Shown here piece by piece: positions 14,126-23,549 of a DNA stretch of 36,035 nucleotides. Source of the DNA: Pseudomonas sp. Leaf48 (GTDB lineage: Bacteria > Pseudomonadota > Gammaproteobacteria > Pseudomonadales > Pseudomonadaceae); contig NZ_LMLH01000016.1 of NCBI RefSeq assembly GCF_001421885.1, positions 1 through 36,035 on the forward strand. The letters are read 5' to 3'. The notes under the pieces were generated by a model. It searched no databases and was not told the origin of the DNA. It saw only the letters and a list, made by a program, of their open reading frames with translations. Position 1 is the stretch's first letter; the number at the start of each line of letters is the position of its first letter. The position numbers were made by a program, and so were the translations under genes.

Positions 14126-17100
14126 ATGATCGGCATAAACCGCGCTCCGACCCTGATACATTTACTGCTGCTGGTTGCATCAATGTCTGGCATCGAAGCC
14201 GCCAATGCAGCTGCGCGTTGCGAGCGCAACCTGGTGGCCAACGTCGTGGCGCTTGATCAGCCGCTTATGTTCAACCGCCTCGGTGCACAGAACGTCAACG
14301 GCATGATGTTCGCTTTGCGTCGTGATGTGGTCGATGACCATGACCGGTCCCTGGCCAGTGGCGGCTCAGCGGTACCGGGCAAAGTGTCCCTGCGTCCAGA
14401 CAAGCGTCCGCGTCCGCTGGTGTTGCGGGTTGCCGCCGGCGACTGCCTGACCATCAATCTGCAGAACCTGCTGGCTTATCAGGCCAACCCCAACTCCGAT
14501 GAGGACGCAAACGAGGAAGAGGGCGAGGAAGAAATCGAGATCGGCAACGCCGATGGCTTCAAGGCCGACGAGCAGGTCGCCGACCGCCATGTCGGTTTTC
14601 AGGTCAACGGCATGCAAGCGGTCAACAGCATTGATGACATCTCATCGTTCACCGGGCGTAACGCCAATACCTTGATCCCGCCCGGTGGTACCCGTTCCTA
14701 CACCTTGTATGCCGAGCGGGAAGGGGTATTCGCCGCCAGCAGCCGTGGCGCAAGCTTCGGTGGCGAAGGTGCGGCAGGCAACGTGGCCAATGGTCTGTTC
14801 GGTCAAGTGGTGGTGGTGCCCAAAGGTGGTCGCACTTACCGCAATACCGTAACCGAGGAAGAGATGCGCCTGGCCAGTACCGGTCGCACACCGGCCGGTC
14901 AGCCGATCGTCGATTATCAGGCGCGTTACCCGCAGCGCGAGCCATGGGTCCGTGAAGGCAAGGCCGGCACGCCGATCATCAACATGGTCGACGGCAACGA
15001 AATCATATCCAGTGAAAGCGACGCAATTGTCATGGGCAGTAACGCCGATGGCAGCTTCCCGACATCGACCTACGCGCTGGAATCCATGGGCAAACGCAAC
15101 CCGGCGCTCCCTAACCGCCTGGAGCCGTTTCGCGATTTCGCTTCGCAGTTCCAGGATGAAGTCGCTGTCACCCAGGCGTTTCCCGCCTACTGGGCCGACC
15201 CGGTGATGGCCCACGTGCTGGAGCCGACCCGTGACTCCTTCATGATCAACTATGGCTCCGGCGGCATGGGTGCCGAGGTGGTCGCCAACCGCCTGGGCGT
15301 GGGGCCGATGCACGATTGCCTGTCCTGCGCTTATGAAGAATTTTTCCTCAGTTCCCACACCGTCGGCGACGTGGCGATGCTGGTGGACGTACCGGCCAAC
15401 GCCGGGCTGGAAGGCATCACCCCCGGTCAGACCCCCAATGCCGATCAGGTAGGTGTGAAGGCGACCATGGCGCTGTATCCGGCCGAACCGTCCAACGTCA
15501 ACCACAGCTACATCGGTGACTTCGTCAAATTCCGCAATACCCACAATGGCCACGAGCAGCACATTTTCCACCTGCACGGGCATCAGTGGCTGTTCAACCC
15601 CAATGACGATAACTCTGACTATGTGGATGCCCAGGGCATCGGTCCGGGTGCGGGCTACACCTATGAAATCGCCAATGGCGGTTCGGGCAACCGTAACCGG
15701 GTAGCGGGCGACGCGATCTATCACTGCCATTTCTATCCGCATTTTGCCCAGGGCATGTGGGCCATGTGGCGGGTGCACGATGTGTTTGAAGAGGGCACCA
15801 AACTGGAAGTCTCCCAGCAGGGTGATGACGGTTTCCACAGCGAACCGTTCGCCCTGCGCAGTGGAAAACCTGCGGCCGGTGCACGGGCGCTGCCCGATGG
15901 TGAAATTGTCGCCGGCACACCGATCCCGGCGGTCGTGCCGCTGCCCGGTAAAGCCATGGCACCGATGCCAGGCAAAGTCGCCGTGGTGCCGAAAATTGGC
16001 GAAACCCTCGTGGCCGGCAACGATGACGACGATGAAGAAGACGACGATGACGACGGCGAACATCACGGCGGTGGCGGCGGAGCACAGGCCATTGGCTCGC
16101 TGGTGCTGGTCGATCGCAGCGAAGCCAATCGCAATGCCGATGGCACGCTGAAAAACCCTGGCTATCCATTCTGGATCGGCGGTATGGAAAGTTCGGTCGG
16201 GCAACGTCCGCCAACTCCGCCGCTGGACATGCTCGACGCCGCCAAGGCGCAGGCCTTGAAGGCCAGCGGCAATGCGTTGTGGGCCAACCTCGACCCGGCT
16301 CAATCCGGTGGCTGGGACGGTGGCCTGGGGCGGCATACCCTGGACGGCGTCTCTGCCGGTGGTGAGGCGAACACAGTGACAACCTCGCTGGACTTCTCCA
16401 AGGAGGTCACCCGGGCCAAACCGATTTACCTGCCTGAAGAGGGCACCGAAGTCGAACAGGCGGCCATGGCGTTCCACGCCAGGAAGGACCACCCCAGCTA
16501 CGCCGTGTTGCCCGGCAGTCAGGTGGTGGCGCGTAACTTCCGTACCAACGGCGCCTTGCCGATCGCGGGTGCGCCGTACTACGAACCTTGCATGGACGAT
16601 CGGCAGAAACGCCTGACCGGCAGCGCCGGCACCGGCGAGTTCACCAGCGGCGAACGGGGCGACGGCATGTCGTTCACCGGCGCCTCGACCTTCACCGCCG
16701 ACCGCCCGCGCATCTACAAGGGAGCGAACATTCAGTTCGATGCGGTGTACAACAAGGTCGGCTACCACTTCCCGCAAGCACGCATCCTCGCACTGTGGGA
16801 AGACGCCTGGCCGGTGATTACCAAGCAGCGTCCGCCAGAGCCTCTGGTGATGCGCATGAACACCTTCGACTGCGTGCAGTACATGCAAACCAACCTGGTG
16901 CCGGCCACCTATGAGATGGACGACTATCAGGTGCGCACGCCAACCGATGTGATCGGCCAGCACATTCACCTGCCGAAATGGGACTTGACCGCGGCCGATG
17001 GTTCGTCCAACGGCTGGAACTACGAAGACGGCGTGCTTTCCCCGGGTGCGGTGCAAGAGCGCATTCACGCCATTCGCCAGTTCAACCAGTGCGAAGAAAC

Positions 17101-19957
17101 CGATCCGCGTGACGGCACACCCGCCTGCCCGAAAGCCAAAAACCACCCGTTCTTCGGTCAGTACGGCCGGGCCGACTGGGTCGGGGCGCGCACGGCGATG
17201 CAGCGCTGGTTCGTCGATCCGGTGGTCAACAGCAAGGGCGTCGATCGTGGCCTGGGGACTATTTTTACCCACGACCACCTGGGCCCATCGACTCACCAGC
17301 AGATAGGTCTGTACGCCACCGTGCTGGCTGAGCCGGCCGGCTCCAGTTGGTTCCATGCCGAAACCGGCGAGCCGCTGTACAGCGGTGCGCGCCAGGACGG
17401 CGGACCGACTTCCTGGCAAGCGGTGATTTCCACCGGTGATATCGATGGCGACGGCAAGAACGACAGCTTCCGGGAGTTTTTCCTCGAATACAGCGACTTC
17501 CAGCACGCCTATGAAGCGGGTGTGTACGTAGGCGCAGGTCCCGATGGCAAGCCCAATCCGCAAGGCTTCCCGGCCACGGCGGACAGCTTCCGCTACGCGA
17601 TCAACCCACCGGTGCGCAACAACGCCAGCAACTTGTTGGACGGGATTGTCGAAGTCCAGGGCGGGATCAAGCCCGGCTGCCCGACCCGGCCGTGCCCACA
17701 GGCGATCTCGGTGGATGACCCAGGCATGTTCGTGGTCAATTACCGCAATGAACCGCTGGCCCTGCGGGTGTACGACCCTAACCGGCTCGGCCCGGACGGC
17801 AAGCGCGGCATGCAGGCTGACGGCCTCGGCGGTGACCTCGCATACGCCATGCAAAGCCGTACCGACCGGGCGATCCCGGCGATGAACCTGGCGCCGAACC
17901 TGATCACCGCGGCGACCGGTCCGACCGGCGGCACCACGCTGTTCCCGCCGCATATCAACCGCGGTGGCGCCGAACCGGGTGACCCCTTCACCCCAATGCT
18001 GCGCACCTACACCGGTGACAACGTGCGGCTGCGGGTACATGCCGGTGGTCATGAAGAGGAACACAACGTCACCCTGCATGGCGTGAAGTGGCTGCAAAGC
18101 GGCTCCGGTTTCGGCAACAGCTCCAACTCCGGCTGGCGCGCGTCGCAGATGGTCGGTATCTCCGAGCAGATGGGCTTCATTGCTCCGGTCTCGATGCTCT
18201 CCAGTTCGGCGGCGACAACGGGTGACTACCTGTACTCGATGGACGCTTCCATTGAAGGCTACTGGAGCGGGATCTGGGGGGTGATGCGCAACTACACGGC
18301 GCAACGCAACGACCTGTTCGCACTGCCGAACAACCCGAAACCGGCCGGTATGCGCAACACCGTGGCGTTTGAGGGCACCTGCCCACGGATCGGCGCCAAC
18401 CCCACTGGCATCGGCACCCGGCCAACCCCGCAACGCAACTATGAAGTGGTGGCGGCGCTGGCCAACGACATCCTCAGTAATCCACTGGGCTTGTCCATCG
18501 GTGATCCGGCAGGGCTTGGGCAACACGTGGGCGGGCCACTGAAACCGGCGGGCGGCACCCTGGTGTTCAACTCGCGGGCGGTGAGCATTCCACAAGTCAC
18601 CGTGTTCGACCCAGAAGACGGTGAAACCATCACCATCGGCGGGCAAAGCGGGCCGCTGCATGACCCGACCGCGATCCTGTATGTACGCAAGGCCGACCTC
18701 GATCCGGCCACCGGCAAGCTCAAGCCCGGCGTGCCTGTCGAACCGCTGGTGTTGCGTGCAACGGCGGGTGACTGCATCAACATCACCCTGGAAAACCGTT
18801 TGCCGACCGTCATGCCGGACCTCACCCAGACTGCGGTCATGCAAGGCATGGTCAAGCGTGACCGCAACAACGGCAGCGGCTCGACCACCTTCAGCAACAA
18901 CCTGATGCGGCCGTCCAGCCATGTGGGTCTGCATGCACAATTGCTGGCGTACGACATCACCAAGTCCGACGGCACCAACGTCGGCGCCAACCCGATCCAG
19001 ACTGTGCCACCCCGTGTCGGCAGCAGCGGCGCGTACCCGACCCGTACTTACCAGTATTACGCCGGGCACCTGGAGCGTGAAGGCAAACCGATCACCCAAC
19101 TGGGGCGCAGCGTCGACAACATCAACGCGACGGCGGTGGAATTCGGCGGCTTGAATTTCACCCCGGCGGACGTGATCAAGCAGTCGCAAAAAGGCCTGGC
19201 GGCGGCGATGAGCATCCTGCCGGCCGGCGCCACCTGGGTGGAAGATGCGCGCAAGGTCAATGCGACCGTCACCGCGCCGGGGCAAACCAGCTACCGCGAT
19301 TTCGCGATGGTCTGGCAGAAAGCCTTGAACATGCGCTGGGCCAATGGGCGTCCGGTAGAGGGGATTGCTGCGGAAGGGTTCGGCGTGCCGAACGATCCCC
19401 AGGACAACTCGAGCATGGCCATCAACTACAAGACCGAGCCAATGTGGTACCGCTTCGGCCTGGCCCCGGATGCTCCGTTCGGTCGTGCCGACGGCGCAGG
19501 TTATGGCGACATGGTCAATGCGCACATGGCCTATAGCAACGCGCTGGTGGGTGGTGATCCGCAAACCCCGGTGCTGTACGCCAAGCCGGGGCAACCGTTC
19601 CGAACCCACATCCTGATGCCTACCGGCGGCAGTCGCGGCAGCACCTTCCAGCTTGACGGTCACCTCTGGTCGACCAACCCGTTCGTGGCGGAGAAGAGCG
19701 ACACCGGTGGCTACCCCATGGGCAGCCCTGGCGTGGGGTCGGTGAAGTTCGGCTACAACCCGATGTCGATGTACATAGGTGCCCGCGAAAGCATCCTGCC
19801 GGCCGCGCATTTCAGTCTGATGCTGCCGAGCGCCGGGGGTATCAACGCGATACCGGGGGACTACCTGTTCCGCGATTACGGAGCCTATGGGAATACCTCG
19901 GGATTGTGGGGACTGCTGCGGGTCACCAACGAGCCTGAGCCGGCACCGGCACCTTAG
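14126..19957 (+). CDS. mnxG: Giant MnxG-type multicopper oxidase (putative Mn(II) oxidase)
   Basis: A 1943-residue exported multicopper oxidase. The signal peptide is at about 1-27 (MIGINRAPTLIHLLLLVASM start). Copper motifs are spread along the chain: HIFHLHGHQW (about 479-488); YHCHFYPHFAQGMW (His533-Cys534-His535 through Met-Trp), which supplies type 1 and trinuclear ligands; HIHLPKW (946); HDHLGPSTHQQIGLY (1049); HNVTLHG (1313); HVGLHAQ (1599). Size and motif layout match MnxG/McoA of P. putida GB-1, which oxidise Mn(II). Telling those two apart needs a search. Two acidic patches (about 127-144 and 632-642, the second followed by HH and a Gly run) may bind metal. The start at 14126 is preferred over ATG 14057 because the latter lies in a sigma-54 promoter. 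It heads an operon with SCO copper chaperones. Confidence 0.85.
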   Translation: MIGINRAPTLIHLLLLVASMSGIEAANAAARCERNLVANVVALDQPLMFNRLGAQNVNGMMFALRRDVVDDHDRSLASGGSAVPGKVSLRPDKRPRPLVLRVAAGDCLTINLQNLLAYQANPNSDEDANEEEGEEEIEIGNADGFKADEQVADRHVGFQVNGMQAVNSIDDISSFTGRNANTLIPPGGTRSYTLYAEREGVFAASSRGASFGGEGAAGNVANGLFGQVVVVPKGGRTYRNTVTEEEMRLASTGRTPAGQPIVDYQARYPQREPWVREGKAGTPIINMVDGNEIISSESDAIVMGSNADGSFPTSTYALESMGKRNPALPNRLEPFRDFASQFQDEVAVTQAFPAYWADPVMAHVLEPTRDSFMINYGSGGMGAEVVANRLGVGPMHDCLSCAYEEFFLSSHTVGDVAMLVDVPANAGLEGITPGQTPNADQVGVKATMALYPAEPSNVNHSYIGDFVKFRNTHNGHEQHIFHLHGHQWLFNPNDDNSDYVDAQGIGPGAGYTYEIANGGSGNRNRVAGDAIYHCHFYPHFAQGMWAMWRVHDVFEEGTKLEVSQQGDDGFHSEPFALRSGKPAAGARALPDGEIVAGTPIPAVVPLPGKAMAPMPGKVAVVPKIGETLVAGNDDDDEEDDDDDGEHHGGGGGAQAIGSLVLVDRSEANRNADGTLKNPGYPFWIGGMESSVGQRPPTPPLDMLDAAKAQALKASGNALWANLDPAQSGGWDGGLGRHTLDGVSAGGEANTVTTSLDFSKEVTRAKPIYLPEEGTEVEQAAMAFHARKDHPSYAVLPGSQVVARNFRTNGALPIAGAPYYEPCMDDRQKRLTGSAGTGEFTSGERGDGMSFTGASTFTADRPRIYKGANIQFDAVYNKVGYHFPQARILALWEDAWPVITKQRPPEPLVMRMNTFDCVQYMQTNLVPATYEMDDYQVRTPTDVIGQHIHLPKWDLTAADGSSNGWNYEDGVLSPGAVQERIHAIRQFNQCEETDPRDGTPACPKAKNHPFFGQYGRADWVGARTAMQRWFVDPVVNSKGVDRGLGTIFTHDHLGPSTHQQIGLYATVLAEPAGSSWFHAETGEPLYSGARQDGGPTSWQAVISTGDIDGDGKNDSFREFFLEYSDFQHAYEAGVYVGAGPDGKPNPQGFPATADSFRYAINPPVRNNASNLLDGIVEVQGGIKPGCPTRPCPQAISVDDPGMFVVNYRNEPLALRVYDPNRLGPDGKRGMQADGLGGDLAYAMQSRTDRAIPAMNLAPNLITAATGPTGGTTLFPPHINRGGAEPGDPFTPMLRTYTGDNVRLRVHAGGHEEEHNVTLHGVKWLQSGSGFGNSSNSGWRASQMVGISEQMGFIAPVSMLSSSAATTGDYLYSMDASIEGYWSGIWGVMRNYTAQRNDLFALPNNPKPAGMRNTVAFEGTCPRIGANPTGIGTRPTPQRNYEVVAALANDILSNPLGLSIGDPAGLGQHVGGPLKPAGGTLVFNSRAVSIPQVTVFDPEDGETITIGGQSGPLHDPTAILYVRKADLDPATGKLKPGVPVEPLVLRATAGDCINITLENRLPTVMPDLTQTAVMQGMVKRDRNNGSGSTTFSNNLMRPSSHVGLHAQLLAYDITKSDGTNVGANPIQTVPPRVGSSGAYPTRTYQYYAGHLEREGKPITQLGRSVDNINATAVEFGGLNFTPADVIKQSQKGLAAAMSILPAGATWVEDARKVNATVTAPGQTSYRDFAMVWQKALNMRWANGRPVEGIAAEGFGVPNDPQDNSSMAINYKTEPMWYRFGLAPDAPFGRADGAGYGDMVNAHMAYSNALVGGDPQTPVLYAKPGQPFRTHILMPTGGSRGSTFQLDGHLWSTNPFVAEKSDTGGYPMGSPGVGSVKFGYNPMSMYIGARESILPAAHFSLMLPSAGGINAIPGDYLFRDYGAYGNTSGLWGLLRVTNEPEPAPAP

Positions 19958-19973
19958 GGAAGCAACGCAACAC

Positions 19974-20252
19974 CTGTAGGAGCACTGTGGCGAGGGGGTT
20001 GACTGTGGAGAGGGAGCTTGCCTGTGGTGAAGGGCTATCCCTGTGGCAAAGGGCTTTCCCTGTGGCGAGGGGGCTTGCCCCCGCTTGAGTGCGAAGCACT
20101 CACAAGATCTTTGATGCAACAGAGATTTTTGGGGCTGCTTCGCAGCCCGACGGGGGCAAGCCCCCTCGCCACAGGCAAGCCCCCTCGCGACAAGGGTAGT
20201 CACCCTCGCCATGGGGCTGGCCATCCTCACCACAGGGCTCGCTCCCACAGGG
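19974..20252. repeat. REP array between oxidase and downstream operon genes
   Basis: The 332-bp gap holds at least four degenerate direct copies of a CCTGTGGCGAGGGGGCTTG unit on the left (about 19990-20082). Inverted copies follow on the right (about 20151-20252), ending in a GGGCTCGCTCCCACAG REP arm. The best arms, 20059-20082 and 20151-20174, could fold into one long hairpin with two small hairpins between (GAGTGC/GCACTC and GGGCTGC/GCAGCCC). Such structures can pause transcription or protect the upstream mRNA end. Confidence 0.85.
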
Positions 20253-20289
20253 AGCAAGGCAGACGTAGATCTGAAGGGGAGTTTTTACA

Positions 20290-22242
20290 ATGAACAGGAC
20301 CATCACTTTCGCCAGTTGCGCCCTGATTGTCGGTGCAGCGCTGATCGGCCTGGCGGTGTCGCGCACGTCGCCACCCACCCGGCTCAGTCACGTCGCACTG
20401 CCAGACACCTCGAATGGCCAGACCCTTGAACGCGACGGCATTTCGGTGGCGTTCGAAGTCAAACCGCTGGCCGAGGATGGCGTGCTGCGCGAAGGTGGAT
20501 TCGCCGACGTGCAGTTTCGCGTGACCGACAAAGCCTCGGGCCAACCGCTGGCAGGCGTCGCCCCCGGAGCCTGGCTCGACCCCGAAACCATCGCCGCAGA
20601 TCAGGCCCAGGGTCGCGATCAGAGTTGCAAGTCGCGGGTCGGGGTCTTCCTCAAATCGAGCATCGGGGCGCGGCCGCTGCTGGATCTCAACAGTTACTTC
20701 CTGATGGTCATGAACCGCGATGCCAGCGTCTCGGTGGTCGATCCATCGGTATCGGTGGGCGGCATCACCAGCACCATGACCCGGGTCGAACTCAAGCAGC
20801 CACCCATGGACTGGGTCACTCCCCGGGACAACAAACGCGTGTTTGTGTCGATGCCGACCGCGGGGGAAGTCGCGGTGCTCGACAGCGAGCAATTCAAACT
20901 GATCGACTCGGTGGCGGCCGGCAGCAACCCGGTACGCGTGGCATTGCAACCGGACGAACGCTTGCTGTGGGTCGGCAACAATGCCCAGGTGGCGGAGCAG
21001 TCCGGGGTCACGGTGATCGACACCGCCAGCCTCAAACCCCTCAAGCACCTGGCCACCGGTAGCGGTCATCACGAAATCGCCTTCAGCAAGGACAGTCGCC
21101 TGGCGTTCGTCACCAACCGCGACGACGGCACCCTGAGCATTGTCGACATCGCCAGCCTGAGCATCAGCAAACAACTCAAGACCGGTTCGAACCCGTTGTC
21201 GGTGATGTATTCGCCGCTGTCCGGCGCAGCCTATGTGACGGACGGCAAGGACGGCACGGTGACGGTAATCGACAGTGCCAGCCAGTCGGTGCGCCGGGTG
21301 ATCCAGCTCAAGCAGGGACTGGGGCCGATGGGCTTCAGTGCCGACGGGCGCTTCGGCATCGTGCTCAACACCCTGGAGAACCAGGCCTCGGTGATCGACA
21401 GCGCCACCGATGTGTTGATCCATGACCTGGACGTCTCCGCCGAACCCTATCAAGTGGTGTTCACCAAGGCCTACGCCTATGTCCGCGGGCTGGCTTCGCC
21501 GAAGGTCACGATGATCAACCTGTCATCCCTCGGTGAAGGCCGCACGCCGATCATCCAGGGCTTCGAGGCCGGCCCTCAGGCACCACGGCTGGCTGGGGAC
21601 CTGCCGCTGGCGTCAAGCCTGGCGGTGTCGAAGGACGACAACGCGGTGTTCGTGGTCAACCCGGTGGACAACACCACCTACTTCTACGCCGAAGGGATGA
21701 ACGCACCGATGTCCGGCTACCCCAATCGCGGGCAGGTGGCCCGGGCGGCGCTGGTAATCGATCGCAGCCTGCGCGAAGTCGAGCCGGGGCTGTACAGCTC
21801 GCGGATCAAGCTGCCGACCGCCGGCCGTTTCGATGTGGCGTTCCTGCTCAACCAGCCGAACATCATCCATTGCTTCAGCACCGTGGTCGAGGCGGACCAG
21901 AGCCTCGATCCGCACCGTGGGGTGGCGAAAGTGGAGTTCCTGCTCGACAAGTCCACCGCCGCGCTGGGTAGCCCTTACGTGGTGCGCTTTCGCATCGTCC
22001 AGGGCAAGCAGAAGGTGCAGCGCAGTGGGGTCAAGGACGTTCAGGTGCGTTACTTCCTGGCCCCGACTTCGCACCCCCGGGAAGTCGCCGCCGTGGAAGT
22101 CGCCGACGGTATATACGAAGCCCCGGTGAACCTCGACCAGAACGGTGCCTGGTACCTGCACGTGCGCGCAGCGTCCCTGGGCAGGCGTTTCGATGACCAG
22201 ACTTTTGCCAGCGTTCGGGTCAAGCCCGGCCATGCCCACTAA
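20290..22242 (+). CDS. Exported YVTN/YncE-like beta-propeller protein
   Basis: A 650-residue exported protein. An N-terminal hydrophobic signal or anchor lies at about 5-24. Next comes an Ig-like or FixH-like region (about 45-95). Residues about 140-430 contain repeated propeller blades of the YVTN/cytochrome-d1 type (VSVVDPS, VAVLDSEQFKLIDSVAAG, VTVIDTASLKPLKHLATG, LSIVDIASLSISKQLKTG, VTVIDSASQSVRRVIQL, ASVIDSATDVLIHDL). A C-terminal beta-sandwich-like part spans about 495-645. No heme motif is seen. GGGGAG precedes the ATG. It starts the tight run of copper and electron-transfer genes after the oxidase. A periplasmic partner, scaffold or metal-binding role is inference. Confidence 0.8.
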   Translation: MNRTITFASCALIVGAALIGLAVSRTSPPTRLSHVALPDTSNGQTLERDGISVAFEVKPLAEDGVLREGGFADVQFRVTDKASGQPLAGVAPGAWLDPETIAADQAQGRDQSCKSRVGVFLKSSIGARPLLDLNSYFLMVMNRDASVSVVDPSVSVGGITSTMTRVELKQPPMDWVTPRDNKRVFVSMPTAGEVAVLDSEQFKLIDSVAAGSNPVRVALQPDERLLWVGNNAQVAEQSGVTVIDTASLKPLKHLATGSGHHEIAFSKDSRLAFVTNRDDGTLSIVDIASLSISKQLKTGSNPLSVMYSPLSGAAYVTDGKDGTVTVIDSASQSVRRVIQLKQGLGPMGFSADGRFGIVLNTLENQASVIDSATDVLIHDLDVSAEPYQVVFTKAYAYVRGLASPKVTMINLSSLGEGRTPIIQGFEAGPQAPRLAGDLPLASSLAVSKDDNAVFVVNPVDNTTYFYAEGMNAPMSGYPNRGQVARAALVIDRSLREVEPGLYSSRIKLPTAGRFDVAFLLNQPNIIHCFSTVVEADQSLDPHRGVAKVEFLLDKSTAALGSPYVVRFRIVQGKQKVQRSGVKDVQVRYFLAPTSHPREVAAVEVADGIYEAPVNLDQNGAWYLHVRAASLGRRFDDQTFASVRVKPGHAH

Positions 22243-22254
22243 GAGGAAACTGAC

Positions 22255-22911
22255 ATGAACCGATTCGCACATCGTGGCCTGCTGACGTTCTGCCTGTTGG
22301 CCATCGGTATTGGCCAAGCCCTGGCCCATTCGGCGGATGAGCACGCCGGGCACGACATGACGGCCAAAAAAGCCAGTCCGGAAACCGCTCAGGTCAAGTT
22401 CGCCGACGTCGCGCTGGTGGATCAGAACGGCAAGTCGGTCAGCCTCGAAAAGGATCTGGTGGGGAACAAGATCGTCGTCATGGGCTTCATCTACACCAGT
22501 TGCACCACGGTGTGCCCGGTGGTGTCCTCGATCATGGGCAAGGTGCAGAAACAACTGGGGCACCGGGTCGGCACCGAGGTGCAACTGGTCTCGATCAGCA
22601 TCGACCCACAGCGCGATGATCCCGAGCGCCTGAACGACTACGCCCGCACCTTTCAGAAGGGTCCGGGCTGGAGCTGGTTGACCGGCTCGCCCCAGTCGGT
22701 CAACGCCACCCTCAAGGGGCTGGGGGCCTACAGCGGTGACTTCAAGAACCATTCACCTCTGATTCTGGTGGGCGATGGCAACAGCCGGTTCTGGACCCGC
22801 TATTACGGCTTCACCGACCCGGTGGAACTGGCCCGCGCGGTCGAGAAAATCAGCGGTGAACGCAACGCCCACGCCAAGCACACGGCCGTCGCCATGGAGC
22901 ATCAGCCATGA
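22255..22911 (+). CDS. SCO1/SenC-family copper chaperone (first copy)
   Basis: A 218-residue SCO-family protein with a thioredoxin-like fold. The signal peptide is cut near LAHS (about residue 24). The copper site is TSCTTVCP (Cys83, Cys87) with the distal His in NHSPLILVG (His166). An additional His-rich stretch, HSADEHAGHDM (25-35), may bind copper. SCO proteins deliver copper to CuA centres or other copper enzymes. Here the nearest copper enzyme is the giant oxidase, so a dedicated metallation role is likely. It lies 12 bases after the propeller gene, and its stop overlaps the next SCO gene by 4 bases (22908-22911). Confidence 0.92.
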   Translation: MNRFAHRGLLTFCLLAIGIGQALAHSADEHAGHDMTAKKASPETAQVKFADVALVDQNGKSVSLEKDLVGNKIVVMGFIYTSCTTVCPVVSSIMGKVQKQLGHRVGTEVQLVSISIDPQRDDPERLNDYARTFQKGPGWSWLTGSPQSVNATLKGLGAYSGDFKNHSPLILVGDGNSRFWTRYYGFTDPVELARAVEKISGERNAHAKHTAVAMEHQP

Positions 22912-23540
22912 AAAACCTCGAGTGGATTGCCCTGAGCCTGTGCCTCTGGCTTGTCAGTACCTTGGCGTTGGCCCACGAAGCGCACGAACCCGCGCAACCG
23001 GCGTCGGCAACTGCGGCGGCGAACGCGCAACCGGCGACCGGCACCCGTGACGCAAAGACCTGGTTCACCGACACGCCGTTGCAGGACCAGAACGGCAACA
23101 CCCTGCGCTTCTACAGCGATGCGCTGGAGAACCGCGTGGTGCTGCTCAACGTGATCTTCACCAGTTGCAACGATGCCTGCCCGCTGATTACCCGCAAGCT
23201 CAAGGAAGTCCGTGAGGTGCTGGGCGACAAGGCTGATGGCATCACCTTTATTTCCCTTACCAGTGATCCGCTGCGCGATACACCGGCGGTACTCAAGGCC
23301 TATACCTTGAAGCAGGGTGTTGATGACCCCCACTGGCTTTTTCTTACCGGCGACAAGGCGCAAATGGACCTGGTTCTAGGGCGCATTGGCCAGATCGTAC
23401 CGACCCCCGAGCAACATTCGACCCAACTGATCGTCGGTGACGTGGCGAACAAGCGCTGGAGCAAAATCCGTCCCGATGCCCCGGCCGCCGCCATTGCCCA
23501 GCGCTTGCAGTTGCTGACAATGCCTGTGGCCGGGCGCTGA
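22908..23540 (+). CDS. SCO1/SenC-family copper chaperone (second copy)
   Basis: A 210-residue SCO-family protein, diverged from the preceding one. It has a signal peptide at about 1-22 and an Ala/Pro/His-rich linker starting HEAHEP. The redox/copper motif is TSCNDACP (Cys87, Cys91), with the distal His in EQHSTQLIVGD (His170). It starts with ATGA overlapping the first SCO gene, so the two are co-translated. Two unlike SCO proteins in tandem may split the work: one for thiol reduction or copper receipt, one for delivery. That division is inference. Confidence 0.92.
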   Translation: MKNLEWIALSLCLWLVSTLALAHEAHEPAQPASATAAANAQPATGTRDAKTWFTDTPLQDQNGNTLRFYSDALENRVVLLNVIFTSCNDACPLITRKLKEVREVLGDKADGITFISLTSDPLRDTPAVLKAYTLKQGVDDPHWLFLTGDKAQMDLVLGRIGQIVPTPEQHSTQLIVGDVANKRWSKIRPDAPAAAIAQRLQLLTMPVAGR

Positions 23541-23549
23541 GTGCCGGCC

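Noticed and set aside
14642..20257. An 1871-codon open frame on the minus strand opposite the oxidase gene
   Set aside because: It is the codon-position mirror of a high-GC gene. Its translation is low-complexity, rich in His, Arg and Val without recognisable domains, while the plus strand has clear copper motifs and a signal peptide.
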